A stretch of DNA of 64,000 bases, from the NCBI GenBank assembly GCA_007258455.2, contig VDFB02018296.1, forward strand, positions 47,294,102 through 47,358,101, in the 5' to 3' direction. The position numbers and the translations under genes were made by a program. The notes beneath the pieces were generated by a model. The model worked only from the letters and a program-made list of their open reading frames with translations, was not told the DNA's origin and did not search any database. Below are positions 37,233 to 50,104 of the stretch, piece by piece (positions within the stretch are counted from its first letter, which is position 1; each line of letters begins with the position of its first letter). This stretch comes from Sequoia sempervirens (Eukaryota; Streptophyta; Pinopsida; Cupressales; Cupressaceae).

Positions 37233-39633
37233 TGTTGTCACCTAGAATTGCACCCTCTGCAGAGTTTTACAAAAAACTAAGCATTCTAGAGCAACATGGG
37301 ATCACTCCAAGGCTATGGGTCACCTATAGTTGGAGTGAACCTCCGGAGAAGGCTGGCTTCCTTTGGGTACCACCTAAACTACTGATTCCTTGAAGGAAAA
37401 GGGAGAGAGATAATGCATAAAATGAAAACTAAACTAAGGTGATACATCGAAATGACAGGAACAATGAGATACTTGGGCTACACTTGAATGTTGGTGACAG
37501 CCATGAGATTGCACAACAAGATCCTGTAGATCACACGTTCAAACAGGTTTGACATGCCCATGAGCTTCAAGAAGGAAAGGTAGATTTTCATAAAATAAAA
37601 GATCATGTGCAAGATTAAGTAAACACAGTTTGAAACCTACATGATACTACTTCTGCAAAGAAAGGCATGACATGAAACAAAAGCTATAAGGAAAGAGAAA
37701 ATTTCAGTAAGTAGCTCAATGAATCACTTAAAATATGCACAATACTTCACAAGAATCATAAGGCAAAGAGATGGGCCATCAATGGTAACCAAGGTAGATT
37801 TTGTATATTATGTTCTAAATTGAGTTATAAAAACGTGCTAGTCTGAGAGAGGACTGCCAAAAGAGTCACAGACCTCAGAAGAGCATACCTCAGAACTGAT
37901 TTACAAGAAGGCAAAAATGCCTTATATACAGAAAAGATCTTGGCCCCTTAGGGATTACAAAAATATTGGGCTAGAAAAGATCTACCATAGATCTTTTGGT
38001 GAATTAAATGCAGAAGCCTACGTGTCCCCACTGTGTGTGTCGGTGGAAAACTTCTCAAAGAAATCTCCTCTTGGTCTTTCTACAACCACCGCATTCAATT
38101 TTGGTCGTGTCGATCTTTCAATTCCCCCCAGTCGAGTTGCTTTGAATGCTCCTGAGTTCACGTCGATTTTCCCTCTATCACTGAGACCACTTCAAGTTGG
38201 GAAGACATCCTACCGAATGTAAGACCTCCTTTTAGAGTCTCCTCGAGCTTCATATTACAAACCATATCGGCAAGACTCCCTCGATGTTACCCTAAACGCA
38301 CTTCACTCTACCCAGGCTCCACATCACCTTCGGTGAGACCCTGGTAAGTTTGTGAGACCTCACGTAGGCTTCCCCTATCTCTCGGCGATGGGCTACCTTA
38401 TCTTCGGTCAGGGAGACATCATGCCTTCACCGAGACATCATGGAAAAAAAAATGCTTTCCTTGGCCGAGACCCTTTATATCGGCAATAATTTACTCTGTC
38501 GGTGAAACATCTTGGTGAGGTCACTTTTCTCTCGGTGAGCCTCCTTCTGTTTCGCTGAGACCCCTTATTTTTGCTAAGACCTCTTAGCGAGCTCTAATTT
38601 GTTTTGGGGGAACCCTGCATAATCACTGAGATATCTCTGTGAGATCTCCTAGTCATACCAAGGGCCCTCCTTCTTTATGTCGGGGAGACCTCTTGTCAGC
38701 CAGACCTGCCCCGAAACATACTTCCTTTTGATTATCGGGGAGACACCATGGCGAAGGAAAGGTCTTTTGTCGAGCCTACTCTATATCGGGGAGACATCAT
38801 ACCTTCGGCATAACCTTATGCCGAGCCTTAAAGCCTTTGGTGAAGTCTTATTCGGCAAGACAATTGATGTCGGCGGAACATCCCGGTGAAGTCCCCCAGT
38901 TACACCGAGGTTCCTTTGAGTCGGCAAGACTTTCGTGTGTCAGGGAGATGTCACAGCACGCAGTAAAAGTCACACTCACATGTCAATCCATTCGGCAAGA
39001 TGCCCAACGGTCGGCAAGACCTTATGGCGATATCCTCATCTCTTGGCAAAAGTACTCCTTTTTGCTGAGAAACTTCATAACTAGCGAGGATGGGGCCAAG
39101 ATGGAACCGGAACCGAGAGGAGAAAGGTGGCGGGAGAAAAAGGAAGAACCATGCCGGAACCGGGATTGGGACCAACTAAATCCCTGAAACTTTCTTCAAG
39201 TTTCAGGTTTGGATCCGGTCCCGTTCTCGTTCCTGCTCCCGACAAAACCAAAAGAAGAAGGAAGAGAAGAAAACACAAGGGGAAACCAAGGAGGAAGAGA
39301 CAACCCTCAAGCCTAGGCAAAAAAGGAAAGGAAAGAAGAAAAAGTAGGACAGGGGCCAGAACAGGAATGAAACCAGGAACCAGAACTTTTTGGGAAAGTT
39401 CCAAGTTTGGGTTTCGACCCGGTTCCGCCCCCGACAGAAACAAAGAAAAGACAAGGAAAAGAAAAAGAAAAGAGGGAAAGACAGAAGAGAAAGAAAAAAA
39501 CCCACCCCCAAACTGAAGACATGCACGCTAGGCTCAACCCTCCTGGGAGCCACATTTAAACCACGTACCAAATTAAGACATCATTTCTCTTGCATCTTGC
39601 TTGATTGATCCCATAGGTGAAAAATGGGTAACA
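37233..39633 (-). repeat. Element II LTR (3' LTR in element orientation)
   Basis: Shares its full length with 42019-44435. It contains a GA-rich block (39100-39530) and about 0.8 kb of degenerate repeats of a TCGGnnAGAC core (about 38230-39060), both upstream of the TATA box in element orientation. ORFs on either strand at 39081-39608 come from the GA/CT-rich composition and are not genes. Confidence 0.93.
37920..37928 (-). promoter_or_regulatory. TATA box in the element II LTR
   Basis: On the minus strand TATATAAGG; conserved in the other LTR at 42706-42714. It separates the repeat-rich U3 from a ~650-bp R-U5. Confidence 0.6.
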
Positions 39634-39854
39634 TTTCTGGCAACCTTTGCTGGATGTTTGCCTGCTAAACATGAAGACCGGTAGCCTAGGCCTATCCATT
39701 GGGCATGGAGTCATTGGGAAAATTCTAGAACAGACTTGGAAACTTATTGAAAGGAGGGAAAAACTGAAATAAAACTATTTACATGTGTTGAAACAACACT
39801 TAGGGGAAGTAAATTGCATCTAAACCTACCCTATACTAACCAGTGAGAAACTGA

Positions 39855-41807
39855 TCAAATAAAACCATTTACAGGTTGGGTAAAATAACTGCCCTTTCTT
39901 CTCAATATGCAAGGGCTCTCAAGCTTAATGGAAACTGAATAGAGATGGTATTCTGAAAAATGTTTAAAATTACAGTGTACTACTGCATGAAAGGGGGCAA
40001 CAAGTTCACTTACCTCCTTAAACTGAGCATATGCATTTGTATTCAAAGGAGGATAAGTAAATTGCACGCACTCTTTGTCAACTGCAAGTACATCCTTTAT
40101 GCCACTTTCAACTATGGCTCCATGTGTGAATGCTTGATTAACCATTGACACTTTATACGACTCCATCTGGGCTAAATCCCTGATCGGAAAGCCCCTTGCA
40201 AAGACAAAAATTGAGCTCTCCTTACTAGCCTCTTGTTGATCTTTAAAGACTTCATCTTTTACTTGAAAAGATGCTGATTGGAGGCAACATGCAAGTTGCT
40301 CATTGGCTGCTACAGTTTGGTCTTCTTGATCAATTATTCTTTCTTTTAGCTCTAAAATGAGAGAGGAGTCCTGATTCTTTGCATCACACATAACAGTCTC
40401 TGAAAAGAAACCATTAACATTTTTGATGGTTGGATCTCCTTGACTAAGAAGTTGATATCCCTGTTGGATAACTGAAAACAAATCTTCAAATTGTGGCCCC
40501 CTGTGCTCTTTTTTCATTATAGAATACACCTCCTCTTTGACAAAGTGGGGGAGCTCATCCAATAAGTTCACAGTCTGCAAGGCATTATCTTCAACAACTT
40601 CTTCAATAGTCTCACCAACTTGAATGGGCTGATCACACGCTTCCCTCTCACATGATACTAGTTCATCATCTATGTTGGAACCAAACGCTTCTATGATATC
40701 ATCTAACTCATAATTTTGCATTAAATCTAGATGAATATTATCATTCAATTGCTCCATACCAGGCATAGATGCTATCATGCATGTGAGATCTTGATCTTCA
40801 TCGACAAATTGAGGAAGCTCATCGAACAAGTCAGCAATATTCTTTGGCCATCCCAAATCAACTGGAAAATCAGGAACTTCCATGTTGCCTTCAACTTGCT
40901 CAACATAACCAAGTAGTTGATCAAATAAAGAAGTGAATTGTTCCTCTTTATGTGGCTCTTTTTCCAGTGAAGCTTGGGTACACTCTGCCTACAAGTGAAG
41001 ATCTTCAACTGTCTGCTATTCTACTTCCTGCCTCTCCTCCTGTTTGAGCTTTTCTTATTGTAGTCGGTAACATGCCACAGCTAAATGCATTGGATTTACT
41101 TTTCTAATTCTCTCCTTGAAGAGTAAGTCATTTGGATTTATGAGCTACTCTTGAGGGATGATGGACTGATCATGTTCAGGTACTACATTCTCTTCCATCG
41201 AATTGAATCCCTTAAAGCTTGGAATCTCAAGCTGAGAAGACTTACTAGGGGAGTCAAGAGGCTGACTTTGCCTAAAGCTGGAAAACTTGTACTTGGGAGC
41301 CTCTTGTTAAAAAAAATTTAGCCTCCTTTCTGCCTCCTTTGCAGCCAACTTTTGGGCAAGGTTCTCTTCAAATTTCTTCCTCTGCAACTCCTCCATTAGT
41401 TGGTGCTGATAGTTAGAGTAAGCTTGAATATTCTGCACTTGAGCAGAGAGCAACTTGATTTGTTCTTCCTTAGCAGCTACTTCCTGTTCGAGGCCTTCCT
41501 TGAACTAGACTCTCTTTGCCACTCTTTCTTGATCATAAGAGTAGACTTGCTCAACCATTTCTTACTGTTGCATAATAGTACCCTGCTGCATCTTGATATC
41601 AACCAACATCTTAGATAGGTATGCAAGCACTTTACTGATATCGTTAATCTCCATATTGTGAAGACCTTGATTCAAACCCTTCAAGATATGGTCAATCTGT
41701 TGGAGCAGGTCCAATACACTCTGATATGGATGTGCATGAGCAACATACTCATGATATGGAGGGTAATAGTAAGCATCTTCATACTTATTTGACATCTTTT
41801 CAGTCAA
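39855..41807 (-). pseudogene. Element II single ORF, gag-like or accessory, unknown family, broken
   Basis: On the minus strand ATG 41805-41807 starts MTEKMSNKYEDAYYYPPYHE and one frame of ~650 codons runs to TGA 39855-39857 with no frameshift that I could find. Seven internal stops were read (3 TAA, 4 TAG), all in the first half; the last 342 codons are open. Features are a Tyr-rich N-terminus, a hydrophobic helical block (LDLLQQIDHILKGLNQGLHN), long coiled coils rich in Glu/Lys/Gln (LAQKLAAKEAERRL), an acidic middle and the ending RRKGSYFTQPVNGFI. The ending is almost the same as that of the element III ORF. No zinc knuckle or enzyme motif is seen. A structural or packaging protein is my inference. 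Confidence 0.65.
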
Positions 41808-41995
41808 AGAGTTGGAAATTTAGAATTAATAGATTATTTTGAGACATACCAAGACCTGTGTCTGTGAAACTAGGAGATTTGAGCTCAGAGTCGCCAGGTA
41901 TGTAAAGAAAATGCCTCCAAAAGGATGAAACTACTACTGTACACACCAAACAGTAGCAATAAAATGCATAAACATGAACTGAGAAGCAGTTCATA

Positions 41996-42013
41996 GTCCC
42001 ATCGGGCGTGCCA
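41996..42013 (-). other. Primer binding site of element II
   Basis: On the minus strand TGGCACGCCCGATGGGAC begins 5 bp inside the LTR. The TGG start and position are those of a tRNA primer site; I could not assign the tRNA. Confidence 0.6.
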
Positions 42014-42018
42014 GAAAC

Positions 42019-44435
42019 TGTTGTCACCTAGAATTGCACCATGTGTAGAGTTTTACAAAAAATTGAGCATTCTAGAGCAACATGGGATCACTCCAAGGCT
42101 GTGGGTCACCTATAGTTGGAGTGAACCTCCGGAGAAGGCCAGATTCCTTTGGGTACCACCTAAACTACTGATTCCTTGAAGGAAAAGGGAGAGAGATAAT
42201 GCATAAAATGAAAACTAAACTAAGGTGATACACCAAAATGACAGGAACAATGAGATACTCGAGCTACACTTGAATATTGGTGACAGCCATGAGACTACAC
42301 AACAAGATCCTGTAGATCACACGTTCAAACAGGTTTGACATGCCCATGAGCTTCAAGGAGGAAAGGTAGATTTTCATAAAACAAAAGATCATGTGCAAGA
42401 TTAAGTAAACACAGTTTGAAACCTACATGATACTACTTCTGCAAAGAAAGGCATGACATGAAACAAAAGCTATAAGGAAAGAGAAAATTTCAGTAAGTAG
42501 CTCAATGAATCACTTAAAATATGCACAATACTTCACAAGAATCATAAGGCGAAGAGATGGGCCATCAATGGTAACTGAGGTAGATTTTGTATATTATGTT
42601 CCAAATTGAGTTACAGAAATGTGCTAGTCGAAGAGAGGACTACCAAAAGAGTCATAGACCTCAGAAGAGCATACCTCAGAACTGATTTACAAGAAGGCAA
42701 AAATGCCTTATATACAGAAAAGATCTTGGCCCCTTAGGGCTTACAAAAATATCGGGCTAGAAAAGATCTACCATAGATCTTTTGGTGAATTAAATGCAGA
42801 AGCTTGTGTGTCCCCACTGTGTGTGTTGGTGGAAAAATTCTCAAAGAAATCTCCTCCTGGTCTTTCTACAACCACCGCATTCAATTTTGCTCCTCATGTC
42901 GATCTTTCAATTCCCCCTAGTCGAGTTGCTTTGAATGCTCCTGAGTTCATGTCGCTTTTCCCTCTATCACTGAGACCACTTCAAGTCGGGAAGACATCCT
43001 ACCGAATGTAAGACCTCCTTTCAGAGTCTCCCCAAGCTTCATATTACAAACCATATCGGTAAGACTCCCTCGATGTTACCCCGAATGCACTTCACTCTAC
43101 CTGGGCTACACATCACCTTTGGTGAGACCCTGGTAAGTCGGTGAGACCTCACGTAGGCTTCCCCTATCTCTCGACAATGAGCTACCTTATCTTCGGTCGG
43201 GGAGACATCATGCCTTCACTGAGACATCATGGAAAAAAAATGCTTTCCTTGGCCGAGACCCTTTATATCGGCAAGAGTTTACTCTGTCGGTGAAACATCT
43301 TCGCGAGGTCACTTTTCTCTCAGCGAGCCTCCTTCTGTTTCGTTGAGATCCCTTATTTTCGCTAAGACCTCTTAGCGAGCTCCAATTTGTTTCGGGGGAA
43401 CCCTGTGTAATCACTGAGATATCTCAGTGAGATCTCCTAGTCATACCAAGGGCCCTCCTTCTTTATGCCAGGGAGACCTCTTGTCAGCCAGACCTGCCCC
43501 GAAACATACTTCCTTTTGATTATCGGGGAGACACCATGGCTTCAGCGAGACACCATGGCTAAGGCAAGGTCTTTTGTCGAGCCTACTCCATGTTGGGGAG
43601 ACATCATACCTTCGACATAACCTTATGTCAAGCCTTAAATCCTTTGGTGAAGTCTTATTCGGCAAGACAATTGATGTCAGCGGAACATCCCGACAAAGTC
43701 CCCCAGTTACACCGAGGTTCCTTTGAGTCGACAAGACTTTCGTGTGTCGGGGAGACATCACAGCAAGTGGTAAAAGTCACACTCACATGTCAATCCATTC
43801 GGCAAGATGCCCAACGGTTGGCAAGACCTTATGGCGATATCCTCATCTCCTGGCGAAAGTACTCCTTTTTGTTGAGAAACTTCATAACTGGCGGGGGTGG
43901 GGCCAAGATGGAACTGGAACCGGGAGGAGAAAGGTGGCAGGAGCAAAAGGAAGAACCACATAGGAACCGGGATCGAGACCAACTCCATCCCTGAAACTTT
44001 CTTCAAGTTTCAGGTTTGGATCCGGTCTCGCTCCCGCTCCCGACAAAACCAAAAGAAGAAGGAAGAGAAGAAAACACAAGGGGAAACCAAGGAGGAAGAG
44101 ACAACCCTCAATCCTAGGCAAAAAAGGAAAGGAAAGAAGAAAAAGCGGGACCGGGGCCAGAACAGGAATGAAACTAGGAACCAAAACTTTTTGGGAAAGT
44201 TCCAAGTTTGGGTTTCGACTCGGTTCCGCCCCTGGCAGAAACAAAGAAAAGACATGGAAAAGAAAAAGAAAAGAGGGAAAGTCAAAGAAGAGAAAGAAAA
44301 AAACCACCCCCAAACTGAAGACATGCACGCTAGGCTCAACCCTCCTGGGAGCCACATTTAAACCACGTGCCAAATTAAGACATCATTTCTCCTGCATCTT
44401 GCCTGATTGAGCCCATAGGTGAAAAATGGGTAACA
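42019..44435 (-). repeat. Element II LTR (5' LTR in element orientation)
   Basis: Second copy of the 2.4-kb LTR; differs from 37233-39633 by scattered substitutions and small indels, such as an extra GCTTCAGCGAGACACCATG-type unit near 43545. Confidence 0.93.
42706..42714 (-). promoter_or_regulatory. TATA box in the 5' LTR of element II
   Basis: TATATAAGG on the minus strand, matching 37920-37928; this copy would drive transcription of the element. Confidence 0.6.
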
Positions 44436-44440
44436 GGTCC
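44436..44440 (+). repeat. Target-site duplication, right, of element II
   Basis: GGTCC, identical to 37228-37232. Confidence 0.9.
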
Positions 44441-46713
44441 AAAGCGGCTTTCACGACAATTTCATCGCCCATCGCCAATTCTGAATGAAATTGGAGGAAG
44501 CAATAAGAGATGCAATGTTTTCCAACCAAGGTTCTTCATTTGGGTGGAATAAATTAAAACTTTGAACAGAGGACAGGTTTTAAATAAATTTTCAAAGTTC
44601 TTTGGTAGACATTGCCCATCGTGTTTTGAGTCCAAAATGCACAAAAAAATTAGCGATGAGCACTGCTCTATCCATCGCCCATCGCTAATATATGCCAACT
44701 CTTCCACAATGAATCCGCGATGCACCATGTTTAATCTCCCATCACTAATTTCTCATTATTTTCTCTACTGCATCCGCGATGTGCTATGGTCTCTCAGGAA
44801 AAGTTTAAAGTTTATGCACAACAACAGTGGGCCTATGAACTATGGAAATTAATGAATATTTTAAATGAATAGGGGTAATTTTTTATTTTGCTCGATAAAA
44901 AATGAATCATGAGAACATGGCTGCATTATAATCTTTGCTATTATATTTTCATTTTTCTCATCTTATGAGTGACGCCTGATGGCTATTCTCTTCATTTCAC
45001 CCATTGCTAATAAGTATTTGCTTTTCCAAAAACATTAGAGATGTGCAATAAAAGTGTTGAGATAAAAAAAGTTGGTGGGCTCGAAGATGACTTTGTGGAA
45101 TTATTTTAATATGAAACTTTTGACAGAGAAAGGGAATGTTGTTGGGAATAAATGAGAAGGTAAATTATAGGTAAGGTGCATGGGTAATAAAATTTTATTG
45201 CCTGAGTGAGATAAATCATAGCTTTCTCATATTAAAGCAATATCTCTCTTTACTGGAGGTGAAATATGAAATGAGGTTAAATTATTTTATTTCCTGGTAT
45301 TTTGAATAATTAAAGCCCACGATAAATAAAGTAATATTTAAATGTTGGGCATTTAAGTTATAAACTCAAGGGTAAATGGTTTCTTACAGCAATTGTAATT
45401 TTAAAGTCTTCATAAAGTTTTTAAAATAAAAACTTTGAATGGGGCAATAAGATAAAATATTTCACAGAGTTTTTCACAAACATGAAATAAAGGGCTTTTC
45501 ATTGCTAGGTGAGAAGAAGGGTAAGTGAACAGGTGAAAATGAAGATTTTTATAGCAAAGAGTTTTTCACAACAAACGAAATATTCTTTCAACCGCAAGGC
45601 AAGGCAAATGATGAAGTCTTCTTGTAGGGAATATTTTTCTCTTGTAGAGCAGTGGAGTGAGGAGCAAGAAAACAAAGAGCAAGTTGAAGATTCTTCAGCA
45701 AGCAAAGGTAATTACTAATCTATGGACCTGAATGTGCCATATGTCATTGGAAGATCTCCATTTAGGGTTTTACACTTTCCTTAAGTGCAAATTTTTTGTT
45801 TTCAGAAAGGAGGTTGTTCATTCTTTTCTGTCTCACGGGAATACTCTTGTAACAACTTGTCTAAAATGTATAGTGTTTTGTTTTAGGTTTCTAAAGTTTT
45901 CTGAGTCATTGTAATGAATAACTTATTCACAACAATGTTATATTTGCAAGTAAATGATCATATATTTTGAGTTAGTTGTCTCCATTGTACATAGTGCATA
46001 GATTATGAATAAAAGAAATCAAGGGTTTCTATTATTTGTCTTGTTTTTCCCTGAATGTCTATTTTGTGTTGTTACTGTCATTCAAAGAATGAATTAAATT
46101 GTATTGATATAAACATAGGTTTGTACAACTGTATGCTTGGATTGATAAAGTATGACTAGTTTGGTTTCTAGTATCAATGGTGTAATGCATCATGTGATAG
46201 GCATAACTATGATAGAGGAAATGTTGTAATGAGTTTTAAGTTTCATGGTTTAGGTGACTCCACCCTAGAATATGACATTGGTATCTTGATGTTATAGTTT
46301 CCTGAGATTGTTTTGTGAGCAACTACATATTTTAAATCAAATTGCTTATCAATCTTTGTATCTTTGTGTGTTGAGCTTTAATGAATCATATCTCTTATGT
46401 TTAAATGAGGCCACTACTGAATTTGACTCCATTTTTTGATGAACATTCGTCAGTTGTTCGACAAACATTTGTCGAAAAATCAACAAATTGACAAAAAAAT
46501 TTTTTTTGCTATTTTTTCGTGAAAATTCTGACAACGAATTAAACGTCAAAATAATGGTGCATATTCGTTGATTGTTGACATCATAAAATGACTCAGATGT
46601 TTGTCGAAATATCGACAAAAACTTCATGTATCCATCGACGAATTACAACCAAAATGCAATTGCAATGGCTCTTCCGAAGCGTCGAAACAACACCAAAAGT
46701 TTGTCGCCATTTC
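44441..46713. other. Spacer, no gene recognised
   Basis: 44441-44800 repeats short CATCGCCCATCGC and CCGCGATG motifs several times. 44800-46430 is AT-rich; an ORF at 45509-45718 ends next to a GT donor-like site and has no known domain. 46430-46713 is rich in TTGTCGA and CGACGAA words leading into the tandem repeat. Confidence 0.45.
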
Positions 46714-47007
46714 GATGAAATGGGCAAGGAGTTACAACGAAGTCTTCGTCGTAGCTAAGTAACTTCGTTGGACCTTTTTTGTGATTCGTCGGTGGCCTTC
46801 ATCGAAATTGCGACGAAATGGGCAAGGAGTTACGACGAAGCCTTCATCGCAACTCAACAACTTCGTCGGACCTTTTCTATGATTCATCAATGGCCTTCAT
46901 CGAAATTATGAAAAAATGGAAAGGAGTTACGATGAAGCCTTCGTCGCAGCTATAGCAACTTCGTCGGACCTTTTCCATGAATCGTCGGTGAGTTTCGTCA
47001 AAATTGC
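46714..47007. repeat. 98-bp tandem repeat, three copies
   Basis: Copies start at 46714, 46812 and 46910, exactly 98 bp apart, and a partial fourth begins at 47008. Each carries ATGGGCAAGGAGTTAC-like text, a CGACGAAG/CTTCGTCG palindromic pair, CTTCGTCGGACCTTTT and TTCATCGAAATT. Copies differ by about 10-20%. Confidence 0.9.
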
Positions 47008-49879
47008 GATGAAAAAATGCAATTTAAAAAAAAATGTTCGTTGAAATGTACCATCGCGGAGACTCTTGGTGATGACCACCGAAGCCAACCCATGGGTGAG
47101 AGATCAATCATTGACATGGGATAGGAAACTCACTCTGATAGTCCATGTCTTGGCGATGACTTCCGTCGGTAAGACAAATCCAATGTCACGCCGATCTGAC
47201 CTCTTCAAGAGTTTTGAACACAGCTAGTTATCAACAAGACATTCTGAGGGTCTCGCCGATTAAACAAGTGTCTAAGAGCATGCAAAAAAATGGAACCTAT
47301 TAATTTTCTTATTTTGGACTTCTTTAAATCATAGAATAGATACCATCTTCTTGCATATAATGTACTTATATTCATATTTGAATTCGAGACCAATTATCAT
47401 TGCACATTCCATTTTACTTGCACAGAGTATTCTATAAGCAATATATTGATAATGCCAAATGATTTATGGTGTTGTACAACTCTACCTATCATCACATAGT
47501 TCCCCGAGAGAATCCTACAAAGACAAGTTTACAATACCAAGTCAAATAATATGAAAAAGACTTACTTCCATACAAATTAAATGATTATTCTCACAATGGC
47601 AATTGTCTAATTACAACAACAATTCCATGAAAGGTTATCCATGCTTCATAAGAGATGATTGATCATACATACAGACCCAAATGCATAGAAAAAGCATTAC
47701 ACTTGAGAACAACAAGGGCTAACAAGGGAAGGAGTTAAGAAACGCCCTGGATTGAAGAGAAAATGTGTAGGGAAAATGTTGAGCAGTGTCAAGAGAACAG
47801 AGCTTGTAGAACATATTCTTGACCTAATCAAGCTCTTGAACAAATTAAAAAAAATTAAAATACTAACACATACATGAGACATGTAATGAACTTCCAATAT
47901 CTGCTATCTTTTTCATTAATGCAGAGGTAGGTAAAGGAGAAATAATTATAATTGTAACACTATTCAAAGTCCAGTAAATTATGTTCATAATTTGTGCTCA
48001 ATGGACCTCAGTTTTATCATTATACTACCCATCTAATACCATATTTTAATCCAGGGTTCAACTATCTCAGATCTAAAGAAGCACCTTCAATTAACCATTT
48101 AAAGTATTATAAAATAAGGTAAGACTTTTACTTAAGAAAGATTGGGTACACTTGTAGGATTAAAGTTCTCGCAATCATCAGGATTTATTGGCACATAGAC
48201 ACAACTTGCAACATATGAAGTAATGGATGACTACAAGTTAGTGAAATGGTCCTTAATATGTGACTGGTTTGCAAATTGATTGGTAGAAAATAAGGTTACA
48301 AACAGATCTACATGAAAAATTATGAGGATAATCTACTGTAATCATCAAAACAGATGGAAAGTGCAAAGGAAAGAACCGAGCTACATCTCTAGAGCCTAAA
48401 AAAGACACATGCAAGAAGCATAAAAAAAAGAACAAACTAGTTTTTGGATGAATACAAAATGGTGCCTTCAACAAGTGATTCATATGCTTTCACACATGAC
48501 ACAAGACATTAAGAATATTTTAGTCTTCCTCTATGAAATTAACTACTTACAGAATAAACCCAAAAACCAATATTATATACATCCATGTCTAGTTGAGGGT
48601 AGGTATAAGAGAAAAAAATTTCCTCAATGCAATGCTGAAAAATATCAATGTGTGTGTAGGTTTGTATTACTCAAAATATCATTTCACTGCCTAAGGAAAA
48701 ATACCAAAGTGATGTTTTAAAATTCAATCTCAACATAGGCTCCCTTATTGCTACATATGCATATACAAGCATTATTCGAGCTCTAAACTATTCAAATATT
48801 AAGGATTTAATTAGCTATAAGATGGAAAGTTGTTGTTTAGACATAATCAATCATCTTTTACATATCTTTATTCACTCCTAGTGCTTTAGATAAATTTTTG
48901 TAAATGAGACATAAATGTGAATCTTTTATGACAAAGAAAATTCTTAAAAGGAGGGGGGAGAGAGCAAAGGGTAGGGGGAAAGAGAATGCTTGAATGTATA
49001 GAAAAGTATAACATTTTGATCATTATAACAATGAAACGAATCTTAAGTTTGAAGCATTAATATCATTTACAACATTTATGATCAAGAATGAATGTAAGTA
49101 GAGAAACTTTTGCATACCTGCAGATGGTACAAAATTTTATGGTTAAGTGGAAGCCTCCCATCAACAACAAGATCCAAATATTTGTGTATCTATCTCAATC
49201 GAGCCTCTAAACCCTTCAGAGCTGTCAATTTTTCCACTAACTTGTTATGCACAAAAGTCAAATTTTAGAGTTATGTCACCACTAAAAATAGAAGAAACAA
49301 AGCTTTGAAACCAAATCCACACACAACACAATGTGGTATTCATACAAAGCCATACAACAAACTAAACTCAGAACATTAGAATGGAAACAACTTCAAATTA
49401 TGATGCAAACCATGGATTTAGGGTATAAAGAATCATTTTTCTGCCACCATAGTGAGAAGTTAGCACTTTCTTTCATCTTTGCATATTGGTTTGATGCTTC
49501 AAATGATGCATTTCTTATATTGAAAAGTGTATTACCTTATTGATTCTCTTTGTTTCGAGAATATTTTAATATTCTCTACTTAACAGGCCAACCACGTGAT
49601 GGTGGAAGCTCAGTTGGCCCTCCCCCCCTCACATCACTCTCAATTCCCCATACCCAATCATATAACATTAATCATTCATTCATCCATTAATAACATATAA
49701 CATTCATTCATTCATCCATTAATAACATATAACATTTATTCATTAACATATAACATTCATTAATTAACATATTAACATTCGTTCATTAACATAGAATATT
49801 CTTTCTTTCAGTTTTTACATATTATCAAAAATATGGTTGTCATGATATGATTACAATCACTTTTTTTGGTTTCTTTTTA
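47008..49879. other. Spacer, no gene recognised
   Basis: Mostly AT-rich unique-looking sequence with short ORFs only (for example 48253-48483 minus and 48448-48720 plus, neither with a motif). 49650-49800 is a simple repeat of CATTCATTAACATATAA words. It lies 3' of the minus-strand SET/En-Spm pseudogene. Confidence 0.5.
49650..49800. repeat. Degenerate ATTCATTAACATATAAC repeat
   Basis: Repeated CATTCATTCATCCATTAATAA and TTCATTAACATATAACA units, visible by eye. Confidence 0.75.
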
Positions 49880-50104
49880 AAGCTAAATTTTTTTGAAGTG
49901 GAGTATCATTTTCTAAATCATCTATCCCCCCTTTAGTTGTTCTGCCCTCTGCTCGTGATCTTAATGTATGACTAGTCGTTTGCTCATGAAGTGGACGCTG
50001 TTACAAGGGGGGTCTGCTGCAATAACAAAGAAATGTTAAACTGATATGTTTTATTATTATTGTTACAAGTATTTCATTAATTAAAAGAATATTAGAGTGG
50101 TTCT

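Larger units (their letters stand above)
37233..44435 (-). mobile_element. LTR element II: complete non-autonomous LTR retrotransposon
   Basis: Two direct repeats of 2.40 and 2.42 kb (37233-39633 and 42019-44435) start TGTTGTCACC and end GGGTAACA; they flank a 2.4-kb interior and are bordered by the perfect 5-bp duplication GGTCC. The orientation is minus: on that strand a primer-binding-site-like sequence lies just inside the right LTR, a TATA box reads correctly in both LTRs and the only long coding frame points that way. There is no RT, integrase or protease, so the element must borrow them. LTR divergence is a few percent by eye. Confidence 0.93.

Noticed and set aside
39081..39608. Arg/Lys-rich and Phe/Leu/Ser-rich ORFs on both strands, repeated at 43882-44410
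   Set aside because: They lie in the GA-rich part of the element II LTRs. Opposite strands are open at once because of composition, and the frames differ between the two LTRs.
45509..45718. Small ORF with a donor-like end as the first exon of a host gene
   Set aside because: No recognisable domain, no matching downstream exon, and the surrounding sequence is AT-rich spacer.
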